Part shown: positions 45,473 through 53,731 of the stretch, one piece after another | Numbering within the stretch: position 1 is the stretch's first letter | Layout: each line of letters begins with the position of its first letter | From: an uncultured Oscillospiraceae bacterium | GTDB taxonomy: Bacteria; Bacillota; Clostridia; Oscillospirales; Oscillospiraceae | DNA: 64,000 nt | Reading direction: 5' to 3' | NCBI GenBank assembly: GCA_947626345.1 | Contig: CANQSF010000002.1 | Coordinates: 1 to 64,000, forward strand | The notes under the pieces: generated by a model | The model's input: only the letters and a program-made list of their open reading frames with translations | The model's database searches: none | Told to the model about the DNA's origin: nothing | Translations under genes and position numbers: made by a program

Positions 45473-45588
45473 GGCCCCCTTGTCAGAGGGGGCTGGCAGC
45501 GCAAAGCGCTGACTGGGGGATTGTTTTCCAGGGTACGACGACCCTTCCGCCTCGTTTTACTCGGCACCCCCTTTCACAAGGGGGGCTT
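45473..45588 (+). repeat. Composite palindromic repeat, copy R4
   Basis: A complete element: CCCCCTTGTCAGAGGGGG, stem CAGCGC/GCGCTG, CTGGGGGATTGT, then ACGACCCTTCCG, CTCG stem, CCCCCTTTCACAAGGGGGG. It is the copy with most G/C transitions in the terminal stems, but all still pair. Confidence 0.85.
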
Positions 45589-45607
45589 TGGGATCTCCTT
45601 CCTCTCA

Positions 45608-45660
45608 GGCCCCCTTGTCAAAGGGGGCTGGCAGCGCGAAGCGCTGACTGGGGGATTGCT
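45608..45660 (+). repeat. Solo left half of the composite repeat (R4b)
   Basis: Only the left half-unit is present (CCCCCTTGTCAAAGGGGG, stem CAGCGC/GCGCTG, CTGGGGGATTG). It follows R4 in tandem and ends just before recX. Its existence suggests that half-units can exist or move on their own. Confidence 0.8.
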
Positions 45661-45683
45661 GTTATCGCAGGGGGATATGAGGC

Positions 45684-46220
45684 TTATTCCCCGTCGTCCG
45701 CGCCGTAGCGGCGCAGAGCGGCGCGGATGTCGTCCCAGGAATAGCCACGGCGGTAGAGGGCTGCCGCGGCCTTGTCCCGCTCCTTGCGGTCGGCGGGGTC
45801 CTTCCCCCGCAGCCGGGCCGCCAGCAGCCGGTCGATGGCGTCATCCTGCCCGTCCAGCTGGGACAGGGCGTCGTCCCACAGCTCCTTGGGTACCCCTCGG
45901 CGGCTCAGCTCCGTGCGCACCCGGCCAGGGCCGTAGCCCGCCGCGGCGTAGTGACGCACGATCATGCCGGCATATTCGGCGTCGTTGACGAAGCCGTAAT
46001 CCACGCACAGGGCGGTCACGGCGTCGATGTCCGCCTCGCCGGCGCCCTTCTGGCGCAGCTTATCCCGCAGCTCCTTCTCGGAATGGGGGCGCTTTAAGTA
46101 CTCCAGCGCCCATTTTTTCGCCTGCTCCAGGGGGGTCTGGGGCGTCTTTTTCGGCGGCTCCAGCTCCCCGGCCGGATCGTTCATCACCGACCGGACGGTG
46201 TGTTTTTTCTGCTCGTCCAT
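45684..46220 (-). CDS. recX: RecX-family regulatory protein
   Basis: 178 residues. The RecX three-helix repeats are visible (ALEYLKRPHSEKELRDKLRQKG, then DYGFVNDAEYAGMIVRHYAAAGYGPGRVRTELSRRGV and the last YRRGYSWDDIRAALRRY). RecX binds RecA filaments and limits their activity. It lies downstream of recA in the same orientation, separated by repeat R5. Confidence 0.88.
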   Translation of the reverse strand: MDEQKKHTVRSVMNDPAGELEPPKKTPQTPLEQAKKWALEYLKRPHSEKELRDKLRQKGAGEADIDAVTALCVDYGFVNDAEYAGMIVRHYAAAGYGPGRVRTELSRRGVPKELWDDALSQLDGQDDAIDRLLAARLRGKDPADRKERDKAAAALYRRGYSWDDIRAALRRYGADDGE

Positions 46221-46238
46221 AGAAAATACCTTGTCGAA

Positions 46239-46453
46239 GGCCCCTTGTGAAAGGGGGCTGGCTACGGCGTCAGCCGGAGTCTGGGGGATTGTAACGACCC
46301 CTCCGCCTCGTCGAAGCTCGCATGGCTAGGTCGTGATTTGCCGCAAGCGGCAAACCCCGAATAGCCAGCGGCTCCTCCTCTCCCCAAAAGGCAGGCGTGC
46401 CTTTTGGGGGCCCCATATTCGGCGGCCCACCTCCCCTTACACAGGGGAGGCTT
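46239..46453 (+). repeat. Composite palindromic repeat, copy R5, with nested palindromes
   Basis: Left half is normal (GGCCCCTTGTGAAAGGGGGC, stem GGC/GCC, CTGGGGGATTGT), then ACGACCCCTCCGCC. The variable stem of the right half is expanded by about 100 bases that contain a TTTGCCGC/GCGGCAAA hairpin and a perfect 12-base palindrome (46382-46393 with 46398-46409), before the normal CTCCCCTTACACAGGGGAG end. It lies between recA and recX. Confidence 0.8.
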
Positions 46454-46461
46454 AGAGGTAC

Positions 46462-47574
46462 TTAATTTTCAGGTCCGTCGTCAAAATCTTCCGCGGACAC
46501 GTCCACGGCCCGGCCGGCGGCCTTGGCGGCCTTCAAGGCCTGGGGGCTCATGAGCTTGTGGGCGTTGGCGCGGATCTGCTGCTCCAGCTCGTCGGCCTTG
46601 TCCGGGTTCTCCAACAGGTAATCCCGCACGGCGTCCCGGCCCTGGATGCGCTCGCCGCAGACGGTGAACCAGGCGCCGGCCTTCTCGATCAGGTCCAGCC
46701 GCACGCCCAGGTCGATGATCTCGCCCACCTTGGAGATGCCCTCGCCGTAGATGATGTCGAACTGGGCCTCCTTGAAGGGGGGCGCCACCTTGTTCTTGAC
46801 GATCTTCACCCGGGTGCGGTTGCCGATCATCTCGTCGCCGGACTTGAGGGTCTCCACCCGGCGCACGTCCAGCCGCACGCTGGAGTAGTATTTCAGGGCC
46901 CGGCCGCCGGGGGTGGTCTCGGGGTTGCCGTACATCACGCCGATCTTCTCCCGGAGCTGGTTGATGAACACCACGATGCAGTTGGTCTTGGACACGATGC
47001 CCGCCAGCTTCCGCAGGGCCTGGCTCATGAGCCGGGCCAGCACGCCCACGGTGGAGTCGCCCATCTCGCCCTCCAGCTCGCTGCGGGGCAGCAGCGCCGC
47101 CACCGAGTCCACCACGATCACGTCGATGGCCCCGGAGCGGACCAGCGCCTCGGTGATCTGCAGGGCCTGCTCGGCGGTGTCCGGCTGGGAGATGAGCAGG
47201 TTGTCGATATCCACCCCCAGGGCCCGGGCATAGGCCGGCTCCAGGGCGTGCTCCACGTCGATGTAGGCCACCTCGCCGCCGCCCTTCTGGGCGGAGGCCA
47301 CCAGGTGCAGGGCCAGGGTGGTCTTGCCGCTGGCCTCGGGGCCGTAGATCTCCACGATGCGTCCCCGGGGCACGCCGCCGATGCCCAGGGCCAGGTCCAG
47401 CCCCAGGGAGCCGGTGGAGATGCTCTCCACGTTCACGGGGATGTCCTCGCCCAGGCGCATGATGGCGCCCTTGCCGTAATTCTTCTCGATCTGGGCCAGC
47501 GCCGTCTCCAGGGCTTTTTTCTTGTCCGCCGCCTGGCTCACGGGAGCAGGGGGCGCCGTTTTCTTCGCTGCCAT
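46462..47574 (-). CDS. recA: Recombinase RecA
   Basis: 370 residues, slightly longer than average because of a short Lys/Ala/Pro-rich N-terminal tail. Walker A is GPEASGKT, Walker B is [12 protein letters not shown], and the DNA-binding L2 loop region ([21 protein letters not shown]) is intact. It forms filaments on single-stranded DNA for repair and SOS induction. It follows prmC by 71 bases. No LexA/SOS box was recognised upstream. Confidence 0.97.
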   Translation of the reverse strand: MAAKKTAPPAPVSQAADKKKALETALAQIEKNYGKGAIMRLGEDIPVNVESISTGSLGLDLALGIGGVPRGRIVEIYGPEASGKTTLALHLVASAQKGGGEVAYIDVEHALEPAYARALGVDIDNLLISQPDTAEQALQITEALVRSGAIDVIVVDSVAALLPRSELEGEMGDSTVGVLARLMSQALRKLAGIVSKTNCIVVFINQLREKIGVMYGNPETTPGGRALKYYSSVRLDVRRVETLKSGDEMIGNRTRVKIVKNKVAPPFKEAQFDIIYGEGISKVGEIIDLGVRLDLIEKAGAWFTVCGERIQGRDAVRDYLLENPDKADELEQQIRANAHKLMSPQALKAAKAAGRAVDVSAEDFDDGPEN

Positions 47575-47645
47575 GTCAGATACTCCTCTCTCTTTCCCGG
47601 GGAAAGCTGTCGTGCCGCCTCATGACGGGAGGCGGACCGGATTGT

Positions 47646-48512
47646 TCAGCGGGTCCGGAGCCGGGCCACGATGACCCGGTCGGTACCGGCGGGGTCCTTC
47701 AGCGCGCGGACGGCGGCAAAGCCCGCCTGGGTGAGCAGCTCGGTCACGGCGGGGGCCTGGCCCTCGCCGATCTCCAGCATGAGCACGCCGTTGTCCCGCA
47801 GCACGGTCTTCCACAGGCGGATCACCGGCCGGATCACGTCCAGGCCGTCCTCGCCGCCGTCCAGGGCCTGGATGGGCTCATAGTCCTTCACGGAGGGATC
47901 CAGGGTCTCCAGCTCCGCCGTGGGGATATAGGGGGCGTTGCAGGTGACCAGATCGAAGGTGCCCAGCAGCATGGGGGGCTTTTTCGTCACGTCCGCCTCC
48001 ACGCACAGCACCCGCACCTCCAGGCCGTTTTTGCGGATGTTCTGCCGGCACAGGCTGAGGGCCCGGGGGCTATTGTCCACCATGACGATCTTCGCGCCGG
48101 GCATGTGAGCGCCCATGGCCACGCCCACGCAGCCGGAGCCGGCGCACAGGTCCAGGATGCGGGGGGTGCCGTTGCGGCCCTGGAACAGGGCGATGGCCGC
48201 CTGGACCAGCAGCTCCGTGTCCGACCGGGGGATGAGCACGTCCCGGGTGATGTCCAGGGGCACGCCGTAAAACTCCCACTGGCCGGTGATGTAGGCCACC
48301 GGCTCGCCGGTCAGCCGCCGGTCCACCATGGCCTGCACCCGGTCGGCGAACTCGTCGGAGGCGTACAGGTTCAGATCCTGCATCAGCTTTTCCATGGTCT
48401 TGCCCGCCGCCTGGCTGACGATCAGCCGGGCCTCCAGGCTGTGCGCCTCGATGCCCGCGTCCTTCAGACGCTTGCGCGCCTGGATGTAGATGTCGTTGTA
48501 CGTTTTAGCCAT
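47646..48512 (-). CDS. prmC: Peptide chain release factor N5-glutamine methyltransferase
   Basis: 288 residues. The N-terminal helical domain (EAHSLEARLIVSQAAGKT, then LTGEPVAYITGQWEFYGV) and the SAM-binding motif (ILDLCAGSGCVGVAMG) are typical of PrmC/HemK. The catalytic NPPY motif, which positions the glutamine of the GGQ loop, reads NAPY here (CNAPYIP). This is a Pro-to-Ala change in a very conserved motif. The start is the ATG at 48512, preceded by repeat R6. prfA is not in the window. Confidence 0.9.
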   Translation of the reverse strand: MAKTYNDIYIQARKRLKDAGIEAHSLEARLIVSQAAGKTMEKLMQDLNLYASDEFADRVQAMVDRRLTGEPVAYITGQWEFYGVPLDITRDVLIPRSDTELLVQAAIALFQGRNGTPRILDLCAGSGCVGVAMGAHMPGAKIVMVDNSPRALSLCRQNIRKNGLEVRVLCVEADVTKKPPMLLGTFDLVTCNAPYIPTAELETLDPSVKDYEPIQALDGGEDGLDVIRPVIRLWKTVLRDNGVLMLEIGEGQAPAVTELLTQAGFAAVRALKDPAGTDRVIVARLRTR

Positions 48513-48559
48513 TACCTTATCCCATTTCTCTATATCGCCCCAGGCGATACCATATCGTC

Positions 48560-48690
48560 GGCCCCCTTGTGAAAGGGGGCTGTCGCCGCCTTTAGGCGGT
48601 GACTGGGGGATTGTCGTGCAGGTCCAGCTGCGCGGTAACAACCCCTCCGGCCGCCGTTGGCGGCCCCTCCCCTCGCACAGGGGAGGTCTT
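48560..48690 (+). repeat. Composite palindromic repeat, copy R6
   Basis: CCCCCTTGTGAAAGGGGG, stem GTCGCCGCC/GGCGGTGAC, CTGGGGGATTGT, ACAACCCCTCCG, stem GCCGCC/GGCGGC, CTCCCCTCGCACAGGGGAG. As in R1, a TATCGCC/GGCGATA hairpin precedes it. It lies between the DUF1385 gene and prmC. Confidence 0.9.
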
Positions 48691-48702
48691 AGACAGTGCG
48701 TT

Positions 48703-49680
48703 TTACCAGGTATCGGTCCCTTTTTTATCGGGGATGACCAGCTTCAGCGCGGTGATGGCCACCTCCATCATGCCGTCGTCCGGCTCCTGGGTGGTCAGAT
48801 GCTGGAGCATCCGGCCGGGCCAGGACAGGATGCGGGAGACGGCCAGATCATCGTGCCGGCCCAGCCACCGGTTCAGCTCATAGCTCAGCGCCACCACCAC
48901 CGGCAGCAGGATGAGCTTCACCAGCATCCGCAAAAACACGTTGTCCACGTGCAGGAAGGCGTTGGCGATCACGAACACGAACACGCTCAGGATGATCACC
49001 ACCAGCATGAAGCTGGTGCCGCAGCGGGGATGGAACCGGCTCTCGGTGCGCACGTTGTCCACCGTCAGGTCCCGGCCGTGCTCGTAGCAGTAGATGGTCT
49101 TGTGCTCCGCGCCGTGGTAGCGCCACATCCGGCGCATCTCCTTCATGCGGCTCACCGCGGCCATATAGCCCAGGAAGATGGCCAGCTTCAGCACGCCCTC
49201 CAATAGGGTGCGCAGCCCGTCGTGGCCGTGGCGCAGGCCGGGGATCAGCCCCACCAGCGCCGTGGGCAGGAAGATGAACAGTCCCACCGCCAGCGCCAGG
49301 CCCAGCACCACCGCCAGGGCGATGATCAGCTTTTCCGCCTTCTCCGAGCTGAAATGCTTCTCGATCCACATGTCCAGCTTGGAGGGCTCCTCCTGCTCCT
49401 CCTCGGGCAGGAACTGGGAGGAGTAGGTGATGGCCTTCATGCCGTGGGCCATGCTGTCCACGAAGTTCACCACGCCGCGGATCAGGGGCCAGCCGCAGAT
49501 GGGGTGCTTTTCCTTGAGCATATGCAGCGGCTCCACCTTGGTGACGAGCTCACCCTGGGGGGAGCGGATGACGATGGACTGCTTGTCCACGCCCCGCATG
49601 AGGATGCCCTCGATGAGGGCCTGCCCGCCGATGGACGTGCGAAAGCCGCAGCTTTGATCGTTTTGGGATTGCTTTGCCAT
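48703..49680 (-). CDS. DUF1385 (YqhQ-like) membrane protein
   Basis: 325 residues. The family hallmarks are GGQALIEGILMRG near the N-terminus, and WRYHGAEHKTIYCYEHG followed by SRFHPRCGTSFM, with four or so membrane helices (LIIALAVVLGLALAVGLFIFL and others). The family is conserved near prmC/prfA in Firmicutes, as here, but its function is unknown. I chose the ATG at 49680, because the upstream frame reads repeat R7. Confidence 0.88.
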   Translation of the reverse strand: MAKQSQNDQSCGFRTSIGGQALIEGILMRGVDKQSIVIRSPQGELVTKVEPLHMLKEKHPICGWPLIRGVVNFVDSMAHGMKAITYSSQFLPEEEQEEPSKLDMWIEKHFSSEKAEKLIIALAVVLGLALAVGLFIFLPTALVGLIPGLRHGHDGLRTLLEGVLKLAIFLGYMAAVSRMKEMRRMWRYHGAEHKTIYCYEHGRDLTVDNVRTESRFHPRCGTSFMLVVIILSVFVFVIANAFLHVDNVFLRMLVKLILLPVVVALSYELNRWLGRHDDLAVSRILSWPGRMLQHLTTQEPDDGMMEVAITALKLVIPDKKGTDTW

Positions 49681-49731
49681 TGTTGAGCCTTTCTTTGGAA
49701 TCGGCGAGGCATCGCCTCGCAACAGCTTGGC

Positions 49732-49863
49732 GGCCCCTTTGTGAAAGGGGGCTGGCTCCGGCGTCAGCCGGAGTCTGGGGGATTGTCGTCGGAACAAGCT
49801 GCGCGGTAACAACCCCTCCGAGCGCCGCTCTGCGGCGCCCACCTCCCCTTACACAGGGGAGGC
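49732..49863 (+). repeat. Composite palindromic repeat, copy R7
   Basis: CCCCTTTGTGAAAGGGG, stem CTCCGGC/GCCGGAG, GGGGGATTGT, ACAACCCCTCCG, stem GCGCCGC/GCGGCGC, CTCCCCTTACACAGGGGAG. A GCGAGGC/GCCTCGC hairpin precedes it. It lies between the histidine kinase and DUF1385 genes. Confidence 0.9.
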
Positions 49864-49873
49864 GAGATAGGTA

Positions 49874-51325
49874 CTAGATCGTCAGATCTTCCTCTTTCAT
49901 CACGGGCAGCATGACCGTCACGACCAGGCCGGTGCGGCCGTCGGTGGCGTTTTCCAGCTCCAGCTTCCCCTTGTGGCGGGTGACGATCTCGTCGCAGACG
50001 GACAGGCCGATGCCGCTGCCCCGCTCCTTGCCGCTGCCCTTATAGAACTTCTTCTTCACGAAGGGGAGCTCCTCCGGGGGGATGCCGGGGCCGAAGTCCC
50101 GGAACCGGACGATGACCCAGCCGCCGGCGGCGCCGATGGTCACCAGGATGCGCCCGGCGGCCCGGCCGTACTTGGCGGCGTTGTCCATGATGTTCAAAAA
50201 CACCTGTTTGAGCCGGGAGCCGTCCCCCAGCACCGGAGGGATGTCCTCCTCCGGGGGGGTGTATTCCACGTTCATGCCCTCCTGCTTCATCAGGTTGCCG
50301 TATGTATAGATGGCCTCCTCCAGCTCGCTGGCCACGTCCAGGGTCTCCACGTTCAGGTTGAACCGGCCGTCCTGGATGCGGGTGAATTCCAGCAGCTCCT
50401 CCACCATCTTGGTCAGCCGGCCGGACTCCTTGGAGATGATGGCGATGCCCCGCTGGGCGTCCTCAGAGATGGAGTCGTCGTAGGCCAGGGTCTCCGCCCA
50501 GCCGGTGATGGCGGTGAGGGGGGTGCGCAGCTCGTGGGAGACGGTGGAGATGAACTGGGTCTGGGTCCGCTCTGACTCGCCGATCTTGGCGCTCATCTCG
50601 TTGATGGCGTCGGTCAGGTCGCCGATCTCGTCGTCGTATTTTTTCTGGGCCTGGATGCCGTAGCTGCCCTCGGCGATGCGCCGGGCCAGGGCGGTCAGCT
50701 CCACCAGCGGCTCGGTGACCGTCCGGACCGCGTAGAGGTTGCACAGGATCACCGCCAGGATCACCAGCAGTCCCACCCCCGCCGCCGCGGCGGACACCAC
50801 GGCGATCTGCCGGTTCACCAGGCGCAGGCTGGTCACGTACCGCATGGCGCCGATCACCGCCCCGTCGGGGCTGATCAGCGGCGCGGACACGGCCATGATG
50901 GGCTCGCCGGTGCCGCTGCGCCGGCCGTGCCAGGTCCCCATCTGCCGCTCCTCCAGGGCGGCGCGCACGTCCGGGGAGCCGGGCTGGGTGCCGGCGGAGA
51001 TGCCGTAGCTGGACACCTCCACGATGCCCCGGGTGTTGATGAACTGCAGCTCCAGCCGGTCCTTGTCCTCGAAGCTCTCGGTGTAGCGGTAGGCGCTCTG
51101 GTAATACTGGCTGTAGGTGCGGGAGATGTAGCCGGTGAAGAAGTTGGAGGCGGACTGGGCTTTGGCGGTCATGCCGGTGCGCACGGCGCTGTAGTAGTAG
51201 CTGCGGGCGCCCAGGGAGAAGGCCAGGGTGAACAGCACCACGATGGCGATGGTCAGCAGGATACCGGAACGCAGCCAGCGGCTCTTCAGCCCCCGGAGAT
51301 GCGCTTTTCCAAGGATCTTGCCCAT
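49874..51325 (-). CDS. Membrane sensor histidine kinase
   Basis: 483 residues. Two membrane helices (GILLTIAIVVLFTLAFSLGA and IAVVSAAAAGVGLLVILAVIL) flank an extracellular sensor domain of about 140 residues. A HAMP domain follows, then the dimerisation helix with the phospho-accepting His (STVSHELRTPL) and the ATPase domain with N-box NIMDNAAKYG, G1 DFGPGIP and G2 GSGIGLS. It pairs with the response regulator just upstream in the operon, although repeat R8 separates the two genes. The signal is unknown; the co-encoded lipoprotein may provide it. Confidence 0.93.
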   Translation of the reverse strand: MGKILGKAHLRGLKSRWLRSGILLTIAIVVLFTLAFSLGARSYYYSAVRTGMTAKAQSASNFFTGYISRTYSQYYQSAYRYTESFEDKDRLELQFINTRGIVEVSSYGISAGTQPGSPDVRAALEERQMGTWHGRRSGTGEPIMAVSAPLISPDGAVIGAMRYVTSLRLVNRQIAVVSAAAAGVGLLVILAVILCNLYAVRTVTEPLVELTALARRIAEGSYGIQAQKKYDDEIGDLTDAINEMSAKIGESERTQTQFISTVSHELRTPLTAITGWAETLAYDDSISEDAQRGIAIISKESGRLTKMVEELLEFTRIQDGRFNLNVETLDVASELEEAIYTYGNLMKQEGMNVEYTPPEEDIPPVLGDGSRLKQVFLNIMDNAAKYGRAAGRILVTIGAAGGWVIVRFRDFGPGIPPEELPFVKKKFYKGSGKERGSGIGLSVCDEIVTRHKGKLELENATDGRTGLVVTVMLPVMKEEDLTI

Positions 51326-51369
51326 AGATGCCTCACTCGTATCAGTCGCCGCAAGCGACACAAAATGGA

Positions 51370-51479
51370 GGCTCCCTTGTTAAAGGGAGCTGTCGCCGCC
51401 GTCAGGCGGTGACTGAGGGATCGTCACAACCCCTCCGCCTCGCTGTTGCTCGGCACCTCCCCTTGCACAGGGGAGGCTT
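51370..51479 (+). repeat. Composite palindromic repeat, copy R8, inside a two-component operon
   Basis: CTCCCTTGTTAAAGGGAG, stem GTCGCCGCC/GGCGGTGAC, AGGGATCGT, ACAACCCCTCCG, CTCG stem, CTCCCCTTGCACAGGGGAG. It separates the response regulator from its kinase, so the stem-loops are expected to be in the polycistronic transcript. A GTCGC/GCGAC hairpin precedes it. Confidence 0.9.
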
Positions 51480-51495
51480 CAATAAGGTGTGGGGT

Positions 51496-52185
51496 TTAAA
51501 ACCCCCACTTGTAGCCGTATCCCCAGACAGTCGTTATATAGGTGGGGATGGTGGAGTTGTCCTCGATCTTGATGCGCAGGCGGCGGATGTTCACGTCCAC
51601 GATCTTCAGCTCCCCGAAGTAGTCCCGGCCCCAGACGGCGTTGAGGATGTCCTCGCGGCTGAGGGCCCGGCCGGGGTTATCCATGAACAGCTTCATGATG
51701 GAGTACTCGATCTGGGTCAGCTTGATGCGCTCGCCGTTTTTCTCCAGGGTCCGGTTGCGGGTGTTCAGCCGGAAGGGACCGTGGCGCAGCTCGCCCTTGT
51801 CGGCCTCCGGCTCCTCCGCACCGGTGCGGCGGAACAGCGCGTCGATGCGGGCGGTGAGCTCCGCGGGGGAGAAGGGCTTGGTCACATAGTCGTCCGCGCC
51901 GGTCATCAGCCCGGTCACCTTGTCCATCTCCTGGGCCTTGGCGGTGAGCATGATGATGCCGATCTTCGAGTCGGACGCGCGGATGCGCCGGCAGACCTCG
52001 AAGCCGTCGATGTCCGGCAGCATCACGTCCAGCAGGGCCACCTTGATGTCCGGGTTCTGCTTCAGCTGCTCCAGGGCCTGCTCGCCGGTCTCCGCCTCGA
52101 TGGGCTCGTAGCCGGAGCGCTTGAGGTTGATGACCACGAAGCTGCGGATGCTGGATTCGTCCTCCAGGACCAAAACTTTTTTCAT
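51496..52185 (-). CDS. OmpR/PhoB-family response regulator
   Basis: 229 residues. The receiver domain has the acidic pocket (VLEDE), the phospho-accepting Asp (VALLDVMLPDIDG) and Lys in TKPFSPAEL. The C-terminal winged helix reads LTQIEYSIMKLFMDNPGRALSREDILNAVWG ... VDVNIRRLRIKIEDN, followed by a WGYGYKW end. It is preceded by the VCBS-like lipoprotein gene (17 bases) and followed by the kinase gene. GTTAC repeats upstream of the operon are candidates for its binding sites. Confidence 0.94.
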   Translation of the reverse strand: MKKVLVLEDESSIRSFVVINLKRSGYEPIEAETGEQALEQLKQNPDIKVALLDVMLPDIDGFEVCRRIRASDSKIGIIMLTAKAQEMDKVTGLMTGADDYVTKPFSPAELTARIDALFRRTGAEEPEADKGELRHGPFRLNTRNRTLEKNGERIKLTQIEYSIMKLFMDNPGRALSREDILNAVWGRDYFGELKIVDVNIRRLRIKIEDNSTIPTYITTVWGYGYKWGF

Positions 52186-52201
52186 TGCTGCTGCCTCCTT
52201 G

Positions 52202-53491
52202 TCACAGGTCGCCCAGCTGCCACTGGTCGTATGTGATGTAGAAATTGTTCAGGATGTCCTCCCGGGACAGCTCGTCCGTGAGGAGCTGTGCGGCGTAGAC
52301 GGTGTTCTCCTCCTGCCGGAGGATGAACCGGCCGTCCACCTCCGCCCGGTCCTGCCGGTTGGGACCGGACAGGGCGTATATGGCCAATACGGTGCGCTGG
52401 GGGGCGGAGCCGTCCCCCGCCACGATGAAGGCCGCGGCGGGCTCCTCGCCGCCCGCGCCGTGGCGCTCCACGGTCAGGCCCTCCTCCAGGATGCCCGTCA
52501 GGATCAGGTACCACCCGCCCTGGGAGTCATAATAGGACGAGGCGGCGGGGGTCTGGTCCCCGGCGGCGTTCAGGCTGTACCAGGTGAGCCGCTCCCCGGA
52601 GCCGGCCGGCACCTCCAGGGCGCCGTCCCCGTTGACGTCCGCGGCATAGAGCCCGTCGGGCCGGAGCAGGCCGCTGCGGCCCAGGGCGGACATGGCCAGG
52701 TTCTTCAGCTGCCCGCCGTCACACACGAACACGTCCGTCACCAGGCCGCTGCCGGCCAGGTCGCTCTCCACGAACAGGGCCGCCGTGCCGTCCGAGAGCG
52801 TCCCCGGCACGGCCCGGCGCAGGCCGGTGACGCCGGCGGACAGGGAGATGGTGGCGGCGGACGCGGCCTCGTCGCGGTCCTCCAGATCGTACATGGCCAG
52901 GCTGCCGCCGTTGGCGCCGGTCTGCAGGGCCAGCAGGTCCTGCACGCCGTTGCCGTCCAGGTCGGTGACCACGAAATCCGCGCAGCCGGCGGAGAAGATG
53001 CACTCTTGGCTGGCGCTGTCCGGGCTGCCCAGGGAGTATACGCTCAGCAGCCGCAGATCCCCCGCGCCCTGCCAGGCGAGGATCAGCTCGGAGGCGCCGT
53101 CGCCGTTCAGGTCGGCGTAATCCACCCGCGCCACGGCGGAGCCCTCTCCGGGGAGGATGGCGTCGTGGTAGAACTCCCCCTCCGGGCTGCGCCGGTAGAT
53201 GCACACCAGGGGGGTATGGGACCTGTCGGCCAGGAAGGCCAGGGCCTCCGGCACCCCGTCCCCGTCCAGATCCCGGAGCTGGACGGACTGGCGGTTGCTG
53301 CCGCCGGTGGGGGCGGCGTAGGTGTCGCCCTCGTCCAGGCGCTGGCCGATCAGCTCCTGGAGCTGGATGTACTCCTCGCTCATCTGGGGCAGGGAGTACA
53401 GTTCCTCCACGCTCCCGCTCATGCATCCGGCGCAGGAGAGGGCGATGACCGACGCCAGGACCAGCGCCGTCAGCCGTTTGCAGCGGGGCAT
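52202..53491 (-). CDS. Lipoprotein with DxDGDG-type (VCBS/FG-GAP-like) repeats
   Basis: 429 residues. The signal peptide ends in a lipobox with Cys (VIALSCAGC). The mature part has at least four calcium-binding-like turns (DLDGDG, DLNGDG, DLDGNG, DVNGDG) spaced through a beta-rich domain, as in beta-propeller FG-GAP/VCBS proteins. It is the first gene of an operon with a response regulator and a histidine kinase, which suggests an extracellular sensing or accessory function for that system. The substrate is unknown. Confidence 0.78.
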   Translation of the reverse strand: MPRCKRLTALVLASVIALSCAGCMSGSVEELYSLPQMSEEYIQLQELIGQRLDEGDTYAAPTGGSNRQSVQLRDLDGDGVPEALAFLADRSHTPLVCIYRRSPEGEFYHDAILPGEGSAVARVDYADLNGDGASELILAWQGAGDLRLLSVYSLGSPDSASQECIFSAGCADFVVTDLDGNGVQDLLALQTGANGGSLAMYDLEDRDEAASAATISLSAGVTGLRRAVPGTLSDGTAALFVESDLAGSGLVTDVFVCDGGQLKNLAMSALGRSGLLRPDGLYAADVNGDGALEVPAGSGERLTWYSLNAAGDQTPAASSYYDSQGGWYLILTGILEEGLTVERHGAGGEEPAAAFIVAGDGSAPQRTVLAIYALSGPNRQDRAEVDGRFILRQEENTVYAAQLLTDELSREDILNNFYITYDQWQLGDL

Positions 53492-53509
53492 CGTGCCATC
53501 ACCTCTCCT

Positions 53510-53574
53510 GTAACTTTTTTTCCTATCTTTATCATTGTATCACATTTGTTACGGGATTCCTAGAGAAAAGTTAC
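53510..53574 (-). promoter_or_regulatory. GTTAC motif cluster upstream of the lipoprotein-two-component operon
   Basis: GTTAC-type pentamers lie at 53510-53514 (GTAAC on plus), 53548-53552 and 53570-53574. The last two are exactly 22 bases, two helical turns, apart. A TACAAT -10-like element lies between them and the gene on the minus strand. Autoregulation by the encoded response regulator is a plausible reading. Confidence 0.4.
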
Positions 53575-53636
53575 AAAATATCGAAGAAGTTTTTCATCCC
53601 GGCGGAAATTCTTTTGCCGAACTGGAGCCTGCCCAC

Positions 53637-53665
53637 TTGCGGACAAGGGAAAATGGGACTATAAT
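53637..53665 (+). promoter_or_regulatory. Promoter of ilvE
   Basis: TTGCGG-17-TATAAT on the plus strand, about 65 bases before the start codon. No T-box or leucine leader was recognised in the short leader. Confidence 0.65.
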
Positions 53666-53731
53666 ATTACTTCAAATAACGGCGATACTCGCTGAACATA
53701 TACGGCCATAGCGGCAGGAGGAAACACATAT

